A stretch of DNA of 64,000 nucleotides from positions 2,542,001 to 2,606,000 of the forward strand of contig NZ_JASGJD010000001.1 in assembly GCF_047601505.1 (NCBI RefSeq), in the 5' to 3' direction. The notes beneath the pieces were generated by a model, which did no database searches, had not been told where the DNA came from, and worked only from the letters and a program-made list of their open reading frames with translations. The DNA is from Cloacibacterium sp047601505 (lineage in GTDB: Bacteria > Bacteroidota > Bacteroidia > Flavobacteriales > Weeksellaceae). Positions 24,179 through 33,578 of the stretch are shown piece by piece. Position numbers and translations under genes: made by a program. Position 1 is the stretch's first letter. The number at the start of each line of letters is the position of its first letter.

Positions 24179-24757
24179 TTAAGGTTTCCAATACGTCCAG
24201 CCCTCTCCATTAAAAACAGCCAACCTCTTTGCTCCTGTTTTATTAATAAAAACCATCATTCCAGGAGCAGGATCTAGTACATTGTCTGTACTTTCAACCA
24301 TTGGAAGCACCATTGCTTTAGTATTAGACTCTAAAACCAATACACCTTGTGCTGAAGTAGTTTCTGCACCAATTATAGCTTTTGCGCCTTCATCTTCTAC
24401 CACAGCATTAGCACCTGTTGAAAGAGGTTGCTCTGATAAGAAAGTGCTTACATTAGCACCATGACCGCTACTTAAATCTACCCAACCTGTTTTTCCATCA
24501 GTAGTAACACCATTATAATACAATACTTTTGCACTAGAACTAGTGGAAGCATCTAAAATAATTGTTCCTTCTACCAAACCTGCTCCTGTTGGAATAGTTC
24601 TTACATATGGGAGTATAATCCCTTTATTTTGTCCATTTGCAAACTCCAATAGTACCGAAGTCTTGTTTGAAGCTGTTCCTACATTGTCTCCAATAATAAC
24701 TTGTGAATTTCCCATCCCAAAGATTAGAATCCCAAGAATTAAAAATACTTTTTTCAT
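24179..24757 (-). CDS. Secreted protein with GMMV...W C-terminal module
   Basis: I start it at ATG 24757 (MKKVFLILGILIFGMGNSQ), which gives a clean signal peptide; an ATG at 24781 adds eight Lys/Asn-rich residues. The mature part is beta-rich and ends VLVLESNTKAMVLPMVE ... PGMMVFINKTGAKRLAVFNG, EGWTYWKP. The same tail plan ends the 849-residue neighbour (ALESNSKGFVITRM ... GMMVYDTDVKCLKIYSDGVW). No T9SS domain is present. It lies 58 bases after that gene in the same direction. Function unknown, probably a surface protein. Confidence 0.65.
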   Translation of the reverse strand: MKKVFLILGILIFGMGNSQVIIGDNVGTASNKTSVLLEFANGQNKGIILPYVRTIPTGAGLVEGTIILDASTSSSAKVLYYNGVTTDGKTGWVDLSSGHGANVSTFLSEQPLSTGANAVVEDEGAKAIIGAETTSAQGVLVLESNTKAMVLPMVESTDNVLDPAPGMMVFINKTGAKRLAVFNGEGWTYWKP

Positions 24758-24838
24758 TTTTTTATTTTTTTTATTCTTCAATTTTCAAGAAAATGAAGAG
24801 ATTTTAATTACCTATATTTAATCAAAATTTATTAAATA

Positions 24839-27388
24839 TTATGGGCATGCTGGAGAACTGAAACATTTCCACACACCGTCAGAATAAATTTTAAGACATT
24901 TTACATCTGTATCATACACCATCATCCCGTCCTGTGGATTAGTAATTTTTGGAGCTATAACACTAGGTGTCGTTTGACCTTCAATATCAATTGTTGACAT
25001 TCTTGTTATTACAAATCCTTTGGAATTAGATTCTAAAGCTATATGCCCCGATTTTCTTATCATTGGCCAATTATTAGATGAATCTGCACCAGCTCTTTTT
25101 AACAAAGTAATCCCCACTTTTGTATCTGCTCCTGTACCTGGAGTAGCTGCTGCATTGTAACAAGCACAAGGTACAATCTTTAGCCCATGCCCATTACCAA
25201 TCATATTGGTATTTCCTACTACAGTTTGCCCAACAATAATTGTATTAGAACCTGAGTTGTTCCATGTAATAGTATTTACTTGATTTCCGTTAAATAATTC
25301 TAATTCTTCTAAAACTGCATTTGCATCATTATTTCTTTTTCCCCAAAATGTAACATCTCCAGTAAAGCTTATTTTAACTCTAACTATTGGAAGTTCTTCG
25401 TCTCCAGTTAAACTCCATATTGAAGAGACTCCACCATTTTCCCATAGTGCACCATCAGATTTGAATCGAATATTTTGAGTTTGACTTGATTGGAATTGAA
25501 TTTCTTGAGTAGTAAGAGAAACTCCATTAACTTTCATATTAAAAGAATTGTCTAATCTGTAAATGTTCAATTCAAAACCATAATCAGATGCTGGTTGCAT
25601 AAAAGTTTGTTCTACTTGTGAAGCATCAGCAGCTGCACCATTATTATAAACTGTTCCATTATAAGTAGTGGAAGAATTATAAGACCATCCAAAAGCGTTT
25701 CCATCTATTGGCTCTGTACATATTTCTGGGCAACTTCCGTATCCTGAATCTCCAGCTTGAAAATAAGAAACAATAACTATAGACCCTACCAATCTACATT
25801 TACCCGAAGCTACTGAGAAGAAAGCATAATAAGTACCTGGATTTAAGTTGGTGACATCAGTCATTATTGGGCTACTTGCATCATTAGTTGCGTGCCACTC
25901 CACTTCGCTAGAGTTGATCTCAAGATTAGCATTATTTAAATTAGCTTTAGTTCCTTCACAAATTTTTAATTCTTGTACTTTTGGCCCTAAATCTGTACCA
26001 CAAACAATTAAAATACTAGTAGAATAACTAAAAGTATTGGGGTTTCCAGTACCTGATGTACCATCACCCATACTTCCAGATATTTTATGTCCTACATAAC
26101 CAAAATTCTGAGAACACTTTTTTACATTAATGGTAGTATGCCCACCTGTTTCTACTGCAATAACTTCATCTGTTAGTGCAAGACCGTTTGCATCAGTACT
26201 ATTCCCAGGCATAAATATTGGGTTATAATAATCTCCACTAGTGGCAGCTCCAATCATATTACCACTATTAGCCCCCCATGCCCATTGTTTATTATCATTT
26301 GTTAAAACATTGACAGCCGCTGAATTTGCGTAGTCTGAATGCTCATTAGGAGATATCCAAACAATATTATTATTCAGATTATAAGTAGTAGAATTTATTG
26401 TATTAGACGCTATAACTTGAGTCCAATTATTTCTATTTGTTGCAGTGCCATCTCCTATTTGCCTATTAGAATTATCTCCCATTGCATACAATCTCCCATC
26501 AGTGGACAAAAGATAATATGTTTGAGATGTTCCGTTTTGAGTCATCCCAATCATTTTTGTTGTAACTCCAGAAGGAGCGGAAAGTTCTGTAGCATAAACT
26601 CTAGCCGAACTAGAAACACCATTATTAATATAAGTTCCTGTACCCCATGTATAAAGCTTACCTGTAGAAGTAAGAGCAAATAAGGCATTAGGTGTACCTC
26701 TTAATGCAACTACATTACTAAGATTTGGGTTACCAGTGTCTGAAGTCTTTACGCGATGCCAAATAACATTATTAGTAGTATTTTGAGTTGTGCCATCTCC
26801 GTTTTTAGAACCATTCGCAGACAATACCCAAGCTTCTCCAGTACAAGTTACAATAGTTAAAGTAAGGTAAGAACCAAACATCATTTTTACATCTGAAGGA
26901 TTAACACCAGTTGGCAAGCCATCGGATTTTCCATTTACAGAAATTTTTGCAAATGCTGTTGTATTTTTAATTGAACTACTAATTAATACATTTGTAGCAC
27001 CCCAAATATACAAACCATCCGTAGTTAATAATGCGAATTGATGAGATGTGGTACTACTTCCTGCAGCTACCTTCAAAGGTGTTCCTGTGTAATTAAAATT
27101 AGCAGTTCCAGTTCCTGGAGCAATAACAGTAGGAGCTAACAAATTTGATGTACCATCACTACCACTACCTTGCCCCCAAACTTTAAATGTTCCATCTTTT
27201 TCTTTCCCAAAAGAAGCATGAAAAACCGAAATTAGGTTATCATATTCTATGGTATTAGGATCTACACTATTAACGTAGGTATTAGAGTTACAACCCGTTA
27301 CACAATATTGTGCTTTGATTTGAAAACTTACTCCAAAAAGTAAAAATAAAAAAATAGTTTTTAATAATATTTGTATGTTTTTTTTCAT
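24839..27388 (-). CDS. Large secreted protein with RCC1-like repeats (849 aa)
   Basis: The signal peptide is MKKNIQILLKTIFLFLLFGV...KAQ. Residues about 60-430 hold several RCC1-like repeats (KVWGQGSGSDGTS, LYIWGATNVL, LYTWGTGTYINNG, LYAMGDNSNRQIGDGT, KQWAWGANSGNMIG), which would form a beta-propeller. A middle domain with paired Cys follows, and the tail HIALESNSKGFVITRM ... GMMVYDTDVKCLKIYSDGVW is shared with 24179. There is no T9SS sorting domain. RCC1 propellers in bacterial exoproteins commonly mediate binding; what this one binds is unknown. It lies between the RPPPxFV gene (230-base gap) and 24179. Confidence 0.75.
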   Translation of the reverse strand: MKKNIQILLKTIFLFLLFGVSFQIKAQYCVTGCNSNTYVNSVDPNTIEYDNLISVFHASFGKEKDGTFKVWGQGSGSDGTSNLLAPTVIAPGTGTANFNYTGTPLKVAAGSSTTSHQFALLTTDGLYIWGATNVLISSSIKNTTAFAKISVNGKSDGLPTGVNPSDVKMMFGSYLTLTIVTCTGEAWVLSANGSKNGDGTTQNTTNNVIWHRVKTSDTGNPNLSNVVALRGTPNALFALTSTGKLYTWGTGTYINNGVSSSARVYATELSAPSGVTTKMIGMTQNGTSQTYYLLSTDGRLYAMGDNSNRQIGDGTATNRNNWTQVIASNTINSTTYNLNNNIVWISPNEHSDYANSAAVNVLTNDNKQWAWGANSGNMIGAATSGDYYNPIFMPGNSTDANGLALTDEVIAVETGGHTTINVKKCSQNFGYVGHKISGSMGDGTSGTGNPNTFSYSTSILIVCGTDLGPKVQELKICEGTKANLNNANLEINSSEVEWHATNDASSPIMTDVTNLNPGTYYAFFSVASGKCRLVGSIVIVSYFQAGDSGYGSCPEICTEPIDGNAFGWSYNSSTTYNGTVYNNGAAADASQVEQTFMQPASDYGFELNIYRLDNSFNMKVNGVSLTTQEIQFQSSQTQNIRFKSDGALWENGGVSSIWSLTGDEELPIVRVKISFTGDVTFWGKRNNDANAVLEELELFNGNQVNTITWNNSGSNTIIVGQTVVGNTNMIGNGHGLKIVPCACYNAAATPGTGADTKVGITLLKRAGADSSNNWPMIRKSGHIALESNSKGFVITRMSTIDIEGQTTPSVIAPKITNPQDGMMVYDTDVKCLKIYSDGVWKCFSSPACP

Positions 27389-27618
27389 TTATAATAATTT
27401 TTACTAAACCATAAGATAAATAAGCTCTTAATAATTATAATCTCTATATTAATATCTCAAGACATTTAGCTTTGAAAAAGAACTACTTCAACATTATATA
27501 TTCTAAAAATTAATAATTAAGAAGAATAGCTCTATATTCCATTATCTTTAATCTAGTTATTAGATATAGTTTAAAAATTTCTGATACTATACCAGAAATC
27601 TAATTCTCAATTTTGAAA

Positions 27619-28266
27619 TCAAACAAATGGTGGAGGCCTACTACTGAAAGAATACTTAAATAATGAATAGGCACTTTGAAAATTTCTAGAAACTATTTTC
27701 TCTAAAAGTGAGGAAAAAAATAAAATATTAGCCTTAGACTCAAAAGGAAAAATAGCAGAGTCTTTATTAAAAGAATATAAACTTCTCGTGGAAATAATAA
27801 GTTTTGCTTCGAGCCAGAAATATAGGTTTGTATCATCTATAAATGAAAATCTGTAACGATTAACATTTTGAGTAATTTTCTTAATTTCATTAGCCTTATT
27901 ATCTTTTTTACTTCTCTGAGTTAGTGTTTTTTTTGAATAACATTGTTTAGCTGCTGAAAATTTAGTAGAAATTTCTTCATTTATATCAACATTACTAGAT
28001 GTGTAAACAATTGCTTCATCTGAAACAAAAACCTTAGAAACAGATGATGTTTTAAATTGATTATTATCTATCTCAGAATCGCTTGAAATAATAAGATAAG
28101 CACCTTCTGTAATCGTAAGAATTGAGTCACTTTTTACATATATCTGAGCCTTTGAAAATGAAAACAAAAAAATACTTAACAAAAAAATACTCCGCAAAAA
28201 TCTCCTCTTAGTGAGGAAATATGCAGAGTCTTTTTTTCTCATCGTTTGTTTTTTATTGGCTATCAA
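27619..28266 (-). CDS. Exported RPPPxFV-tail protein, locus 2
   Basis: The 215-residue protein has a basic, then hydrophobic N-terminus (RRFLRSIFLLSIFLFSFSKA, then Q). ATG 28242 (MRKKDSAYFLTKRR) is an alternative start, which I think is as likely as 28266. The mature start IYVKSDSILTITEGAYLII matches the paralogue at 9266. It ends FKYSFSSRPPPFV. A terminator-like hairpin overlaps its signal codons (28189-28229). Function unknown. It follows the TPR-AraC regulator by 168 bases, as its paralogue follows the TPR-LuxR regulator. Confidence 0.62.
   Translation of the reverse strand: MIANKKQTMRKKDSAYFLTKRRFLRSIFLLSIFLFSFSKAQIYVKSDSILTITEGAYLIISSDSEIDNNQFKTSSVSKVFVSDEAIVYTSSNVDINEEISTKFSAAKQCYSKKTLTQRSKKDNKANEIKKITQNVNRYRFSFIDDTNLYFWLEAKLIISTRSLYSFNKDSAIFPFESKANILFFSSLLEKIVSRNFQSAYSLFKYSFSSRPPPFV
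28181..28229 (-). promoter_or_regulatory. Terminator-like hairpin within the signal-peptide codons
   Basis: On the minus strand ACTCTGCA (28229-28222) pairs with TGCGGAGT (28196-28189) with one wobble, and TCCTC pairs with GAGGA inside. The stem is followed by ATTTTTTT (28188-28181). It covers the first codons after ATG 28242. Stem order, internal loop and U-tract mirror the structure at 9804-9847, although the sequences differ. Confidence 0.5.
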
Positions 28267-28434
28267 GTGATATTTTTATTGCATAAATAGCAATACTATC
28301 CCCTGTATGCAATGTATTAACAAGCCATATTCCCGAAAACGAACCTTTAAAAATTATAAAAAAAAGATTAACATTGAAATGCTTAAAAGAGAAAATATCA
28401 ATGCTTAAGAATTCATATTGACAAAAAATAGAAA

Positions 28435-30027
28435 CTATTCCTCGAGGTGTTTAATAAAAAGAGAAGGAGAAACGTCTGTTACCTTTTTAAAAGCAACGGC
28501 AAACTTACTAGAAGAAGAAAAACCAGATTTCTCTGCCAATGTTGCAATTTTATATTTTTTATAAATTGGTTCTTCATTTAATAACTTTAGAATATAATAA
28601 ATCCTCAAATCATTAATATAACTATTGAAGTTTTTCTCTTTGTGCTTATTGATAATATGAGATAGATATTTAGTATTTGTTTCACAAAAAGCAGCAACAT
28701 AAGGCAAAGATATATTACTTCTTGTAAAAAGAGTTTGGTTTTCAAATTTAGCTAATTTATCAAGAATCTTTTTTTCCGTAATTGGTACCATCATTGAATT
28801 AGCACTATCTAAATCCTCATCATTATTGCTAAATTCATTATCTTCGATAAGCTCACCAAACTTAACATCCTCATTTTGAACACTTTTCCATTCTTCAACA
28901 ATATGTTTTACTTTAAGATAATCTTTCTTTTGTTTGCGTCTGTAAAGAAAAAACAATAATAATAAGATTAGTAAAACTAAAGCGAATAGAAAAATAACCG
29001 TAGTCTTAATCTCTGATTTATCAACTACTTTTTGTTTTTCATTCTCAAGATTAGATATAGAACTGTCTATAAACTTTCTTTCTTTACTTACAATTTCATC
29101 AGATAAAGAATCTTGTTTAGAACGTAATTGAGTTGACTTTTTCAAGTCATTGATAGCGATATAATAATCTTGTGAAGTTTTATAAATTTCACTTTTCAAA
29201 TTCAGATAAGAAGATTGTTTTGCAATTTTTTCAGCTTTATCTAAGTAATCTTTTGATTCTTCAAGACTATTCTTTTTAACATAAACAGCTGCTAAACCAT
29301 TATAAACTAATCCTTTGAGATAATTATCTGGCTCATTTTCTAGTTTGGAAAGTGCATTTTCATAAAAAGTGATTGACTTATCATAATTCTCAAGTTTATA
29401 ATAATTTAAACCCAGTAATTGTTGACATTCTGCAATTATAAAATGATTATCTTGAGTTTTATTTTGGTTAAAATGCAGTTTTGCTTTTTCTAATAAATAA
29501 ATTGATTGTTTATAATTCTTTTTATCTAATGCATAGTAAGCTTTTTCTTGCAAAATCTGCCCACTTATTATATCTGTTTTAGCAGAATCATTTATTTCAT
29601 TTATTATTCCTTCTGTTTTTACCACATATTTCTTAGAATTCTCATAAAGTCCTAAAATTCTGTATTGAGTAGAAAGAAAACCAGATATTTTTGCTTTCCA
29701 AATCAAATTGTCAGAATCTTTTAAAATTTCATCAGACTTTAAAGCATACTCAACAGATTTCTTAAAATCTCCGGATTGTTGATACAAAGTTGCAGACAAC
29801 ATCAAGCTTTTTGCTTTAAAATATGGAGTTTCAGAAATAGAATATAGGGAATCAGCAACTTTTATAGCTTTGGGAAAATCAGATTGTGAAGTTTCCAAAT
29901 AAGTTTTAACATATAATGCATTATACTTTTCTGGAGATTGAGCTTTAGATAGAAAGCAAACAAAAAATGTAAAAACCAATAATATTTTAAAAAAAGGAAT
30001 ATTAGTTTTATTTGTAATTTTATTCAT
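28435..30027 (-). CDS. TPR membrane-anchored regulator with AraC HTH
   Basis: The 530-residue protein has a signal or anchor helix (FFKILLVFTFFVCFLSKAQ) and about seven TPR repeats to residue ~320 (for example YYKLENYDKSITFYENALSK, GLVYNGLAAVYVKKNSLEES). One membrane span follows (TVIFLFALVLLILLLLFFLY), then a linker and a C-terminal AraC-type HTH (PYVAAFCETNTKYLSHIINK, YINDLRIYYILKLLN, TLAEKSGFSSSSKFAVAFKK, SPSLFIKHLEE). It is thus a predicted one-component membrane regulator with a periplasmic TPR sensor. It heads locus 2. Control of the downstream secreted genes is inferred. Confidence 0.82.
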   Translation of the reverse strand: MNKITNKTNIPFFKILLVFTFFVCFLSKAQSPEKYNALYVKTYLETSQSDFPKAIKVADSLYSISETPYFKAKSLMLSATLYQQSGDFKKSVEYALKSDEILKDSDNLIWKAKISGFLSTQYRILGLYENSKKYVVKTEGIINEINDSAKTDIISGQILQEKAYYALDKKNYKQSIYLLEKAKLHFNQNKTQDNHFIIAECQQLLGLNYYKLENYDKSITFYENALSKLENEPDNYLKGLVYNGLAAVYVKKNSLEESKDYLDKAEKIAKQSSYLNLKSEIYKTSQDYYIAINDLKKSTQLRSKQDSLSDEIVSKERKFIDSSISNLENEKQKVVDKSEIKTTVIFLFALVLLILLLLFFLYRRKQKKDYLKVKHIVEEWKSVQNEDVKFGELIEDNEFSNNDEDLDSANSMMVPITEKKILDKLAKFENQTLFTRSNISLPYVAAFCETNTKYLSHIINKHKEKNFNSYINDLRIYYILKLLNEEPIYKKYKIATLAEKSGFSSSSKFAVAFKKVTDVSPSLFIKHLEE

Positions 30028-30336
30028 AATTTAACTCAAAAAAAAGAAATAACCGAATTAAATCAAAAACTAAATAGAGCTAAATTCGGTAAAATGACTC
30101 AACAAAAATATTAATTAAAAATTTAATTTTCAATAATTTACATAATTAATAAATTGAAAACTAATTTATCTCCATTAAAATTAAATATCTTTAAAAAATA
30201 CTCTAAATCTAAAGAGGCGCTTATAAAAAAATCACTATTTTTATAAGCAACAAAACCCATTAAAAAATATCTTATTTTTTATGGTCAAAAACACTGAAAA
30301 ATTGATTAATGTCATTTTATAAAACAAACTAATTTA
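30028..30336. other. Intergenic region, nothing recognised
   Basis: This AT-rich stretch separates the divergent TPR-AraC regulator and the GH92 gene. No ORF, hairpin or repeat stood out. It should hold both promoters. Confidence 0.5.
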
Positions 30337-32625
30337 ATGAATCATATCGCAAATTATTTATCACTATTTCTGTTAATATTAATCTATACAAATCTTAAAT
30401 CTCAGTCATTCTCTCCTGTTGACCAAGTAAACACTTTAATGGGAACCGACTCTGAATATAAACTTTCAACGGGTAATACCTATCCTGCCATTGCTTTACC
30501 TTGGGGAATGAACTTCTGGACTCCACAAACCAATAAAATGGGCAACGGCTGGGTATATGGCTATAGAGCATACAAAATACAAGGTTTTAAACAAACACAT
30601 CAGCCAAGTCCATGGATTAATGATTATGGTCAATTTTCTCTTTTTCCCGAAACTGGTGATTTGAAACTTGATGGAGAAGATAGAGCAAGCTGGTTCTCTC
30701 ACAAAGCCGAAATAGCAAAACCTCATTATTACAGTGTTTATCTTGCTGATTATGACATTACTACCGAAATTACTCCTACAGAACGTGCCGCAATCCTTAG
30801 ATTTACTTTTCCACAAAACGATAAATCGTGGGTTGTAGTTGACGCATTTGACAAAGGGTCATATATCAAAGTAATTCCATCCGAAAATAAAGTGATAGGC
30901 TACACCACACGAAACAGCGGCGGAGTACCTCAAAACTTTAAAAATTATTTTGTAATTCAATTCGATAAAGCTTTTACAGAAAGTAACGTTTGGAGTGGCA
31001 AAGAAATAGTTTCTGGAAAATCTGAATTAAAAGATGACCATGTAGGAGCTGCAATCCGTTTTAGTACCAAACGTGGCGAAAAAGTGAATGCGCGAGTAGC
31101 ATCTTCCTTTATCAGTTTTGAACAAGCTGAACTAAACATGAAAGAATTAGGAAATGACTCCTTTGAAGAAGTTTGCCAAAAAGGAAAAGAAATCTGGAAT
31201 AAAGATCTTTCTCGAATTTTAGTTGAAGGCGGAACATCAGACCAAATTAAAACTTTTTACTCGTGTTTATATCGCGCTATGTTGTTTCCTCGCAAATTTT
31301 TTGAATTTGACAAAAATGGTCAAATTGTACATTATAGTCCATACAATGGCAAAGTTTTACCAGGAGCGATGTTTACCGATAATGGCTTCTGGGATACCTT
31401 TCGTGCGGCATTCCCATTCTTTAATCTAATGCATCCAAGTCTTAATGAGCAAATTCAGGAGGGATTGGTAAATACTTATAAAGAAAGTGGATTTTTACCT
31501 GAATGGGCAAGTCCAGGACACAGAGATTGTATGATTGGTTCTAACTCAGCAACCATTATTGCCGATGCATATTTGAAAGGATGCCGCGGTTATGACATTA
31601 ATACGCTTTATGAAGCTGTAATTAAAAATACAAAAAATGAAGGACCTATGAGCTCTGTTGGAAGAAAAGGGTACGAGTATTATAACCGTTTGGGGTATGT
31701 TCCATATGATGTTAAAATATCTGAAAATACAGCAAGAACTCTAGAATATGCTTTTGCTGACTGGACTATCTGGAAACTTGCGAAAGAGCTAAATCGCCCT
31801 CAAGAAGAAATTGACGTATTTGCTAAACGAGCAATGAATTACCACAATGTTTTTGATAAAGAATCTAATATGATGCGTGGACGAAATGAAGACGGAACTT
31901 TCCAAAAACCATTCAATCCGTATAAATGGGGAGATGCCTTTACCGAAGGAAATGCTTGGCATTACACTTGGTCTGTATTTCATGATACAGAAGGATTAGT
32001 TAAGCTAATGGGAGGCAAGAAAGAATTTGTAAAAATGCTTGATTCCGTTTTTGTAGTTCCTCCAATTTTCGACGATTCTTATTATGGTGGTGTTATTCAC
32101 GAAATTAGAGAAATGCAAATTATGAATATGGGAAACTATGCACACGGAAACCAACCTATTCAGCACATGATTTATCTTTATAACTATGCAGGTGAACCAT
32201 GGAAAACGCAAAAATGGGTGCGAGAAGTAATGAATAAACTCTATACACCAACTCCTGATGGATATTGTGGCGACGAAGACAATGGACAAACCTCAGCATG
32301 GTATGTATTTTCTGCAATGGGCTTCTACCCTGTTACACCCGGTAGTGGACAATATGTTATTGGAGCTCCTTTATTTAAAAAAGTAACTATCACTCTTGAA
32401 AGTGGAAAACAGATTATTATTAATGCGCCTGAAAATAGCGAAATAAACAAATATATTCAATCTGCTAAATTCAACGAAAAAAACTATACAAAAAATTGGT
32501 TGAGTCATGAGGAATTAATGAAAGGAGCTAAAATTAACTTTAAAATGGGGCCAAAACCAAATGAAGAACGAGGAATCAACGATAGTGATTTTCCTTATTC
32601 ATTTTCGAATGAACTGAATAAATAA
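30337..32625 (+). CDS. GH92 family alpha-1,2-mannosidase
   Basis: The 762-residue exported glycosidase has a signal peptide (ANYLSLFLLILIYTNLKSQ). The N-terminal beta-sandwich starts PVDQVNTLMGTDSEYKLSTG, GNTYPAIALPWGMNFWTPQ. The (alpha/alpha)6 barrel holds the catalytic features of GH92: E589 in VIHEIREMQ (general acid) and D646/D648 in CGDEDNGQTSAWY (base and partner), followed by GFYPVTPGSGQYVIG. GH92 enzymes are Ca-dependent exo-alpha-mannosidases that trim N-glycans. Length is normal and no defect is seen. No SusCD pair is adjacent, so it may act alone. It is monocistronic here. Confidence 0.96.
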   Translation: MNHIANYLSLFLLILIYTNLKSQSFSPVDQVNTLMGTDSEYKLSTGNTYPAIALPWGMNFWTPQTNKMGNGWVYGYRAYKIQGFKQTHQPSPWINDYGQFSLFPETGDLKLDGEDRASWFSHKAEIAKPHYYSVYLADYDITTEITPTERAAILRFTFPQNDKSWVVVDAFDKGSYIKVIPSENKVIGYTTRNSGGVPQNFKNYFVIQFDKAFTESNVWSGKEIVSGKSELKDDHVGAAIRFSTKRGEKVNARVASSFISFEQAELNMKELGNDSFEEVCQKGKEIWNKDLSRILVEGGTSDQIKTFYSCLYRAMLFPRKFFEFDKNGQIVHYSPYNGKVLPGAMFTDNGFWDTFRAAFPFFNLMHPSLNEQIQEGLVNTYKESGFLPEWASPGHRDCMIGSNSATIIADAYLKGCRGYDINTLYEAVIKNTKNEGPMSSVGRKGYEYYNRLGYVPYDVKISENTARTLEYAFADWTIWKLAKELNRPQEEIDVFAKRAMNYHNVFDKESNMMRGRNEDGTFQKPFNPYKWGDAFTEGNAWHYTWSVFHDTEGLVKLMGGKKEFVKMLDSVFVVPPIFDDSYYGGVIHEIREMQIMNMGNYAHGNQPIQHMIYLYNYAGEPWKTQKWVREVMNKLYTPTPDGYCGDEDNGQTSAWYVFSAMGFYPVTPGSGQYVIGAPLFKKVTITLESGKQIIINAPENSEINKYIQSAKFNEKNYTKNWLSHEELMKGAKINFKMGPKPNEERGINDSDFPYSFSNELNK

Positions 32626-32722
32626 CAGATAAAATCTATAAAATGGAACAGATAAAGCACAATTTAAAATTTGGTTTACCTATTAATTACTAGTAGTAAC
32701 CTATAAATTTTCTTTTCAAAAC

Positions 32723-33226
32723 ATGAGAATAGCAATTACTGGAGCTCATCTAGTTGGAAAAACTACTTTAGCTGAAAAACTACAAGAATCTCTTCTTCAT
32801 TATGAATTATATGCAGAACCCTATCATGAATTAGGAGAAATGGGATATATTTTTTCTGAATCTCCAACTTCTGATGAATATATAATACAACTAGAACATT
32901 CTATAAAACAAATTGAAAATAGTGAGAATGATGCTATTTTCGATAGATGCCCTCTAGATTTTTTAGCATATGCTCAAGCTGTAGATTACACATACAATTC
33001 CCAATCTATATTTAATAAGGTTCAAAAAACCATGAGTAAGATTGATCTTCTTGTTTTTGTTCCTATTGAAATCGACCAGTTTATGATTAGACGTAATTAC
33101 GCTAAAACTTTTGAAGGCTTCAAAACTAGATTATTATCTAAAATAATGGCTTTAACAGTTGTACAATTTATAAACAAAGAATATTTCAATCGAAATATCA
33201 ACAACTTAAAAGTAAGTATTGTTTAA
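32723..33226 (+). CDS. P-loop kinase-like protein fused to IS982 transposase tail
   Basis: The 167-residue ORF is chimeric. Residues 1-117 form an AAA_28/NadR-like nucleotide kinase: P-loop GAHLVGKTTLAEKL, then IFDRCPLDFLAYAQAVDY and IDLLVFVPIEI. The last 50 residues (DQFMIRRNYAKTFEGFKTRL ... VVQFINKEYFNRNINNLKVS) are the C-terminus of an IS982 transposase and are nearly the same as in the element at 6160-6315. The junction is at about 33074, in frame. The native kinase C-terminus has been lost. Whether the fusion is stable or active is unknown. Confidence 0.8.
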   Translation: MRIAITGAHLVGKTTLAEKLQESLLHYELYAEPYHELGEMGYIFSESPTSDEYIIQLEHSIKQIENSENDAIFDRCPLDFLAYAQAVDYTYNSQSIFNKVQKTMSKIDLLVFVPIEIDQFMIRRNYAKTFEGFKTRLLSKIMALTVVQFINKEYFNRNINNLKVSIV

Positions 33227-33240
33227 AATGCACAACGGAT
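33074..33240 (+). mobile_element. IS982-family 3' remnant
   Basis: The last ~155 bases of an IS982 transposase gene are followed by its right inverted repeat AATGCACAACGGAT (33227-33240), one base different from the intact repeat. The 5' part is missing; the remnant is fused to the kinase frame. The dispersed repeat at 33239 abuts it directly. Confidence 0.85.
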
Positions 33241-33429
33241 ATAATTCACATTCTTTTTAGACTACATATTAATAAAACAAATACAATTAATCCAAAATAA
33301 AAGGTTATCTCAAAAGTGAGACAGCCACATTAAGTTTCTCATTTTATTATTCTTAAAGTTAGCTTTAGAACGATATCATATAAAAAACTACTCTATAGCT
33401 AAAGCATATCTACTGTATGGATAAAGTAT
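33239..33429. repeat. 191-bp dispersed repeat, copy 2
   Basis: It is nearly identical to 21236-21426 and starts exactly at the end of the IS982 remnant. It ends with the 22-base tandem units (CTACTCTATAGCTAAAG / TCTACTGTATGGATAAAG). The following ~35 bases (ATGCCAGATGCCAGATTTCAT) resemble those after the copies at 16358 and 45829. Nothing else is seen up to 33578. Confidence 0.8.
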
Positions 33430-33578
33430 TAAATCTCAACAATGCCAGATGCCAGATTTCATAAAAAAAACAATTAATTACTAAAAACTAGTTTCTAGTT
33501 GTACCAAATCGAGTTCATTCTTTTATGATTTAAGACATTGGGCCTTGTTCAACAGTTACGGTACGTTGTTTTTCACTC

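Noticed and set aside
26339..26683. 114-residue plus-strand frame inside the RCC1 gene
   Set aside because: It is the antisense shadow of the RCC1 repeats, with low-complexity Ile/Ser/Cys composition.
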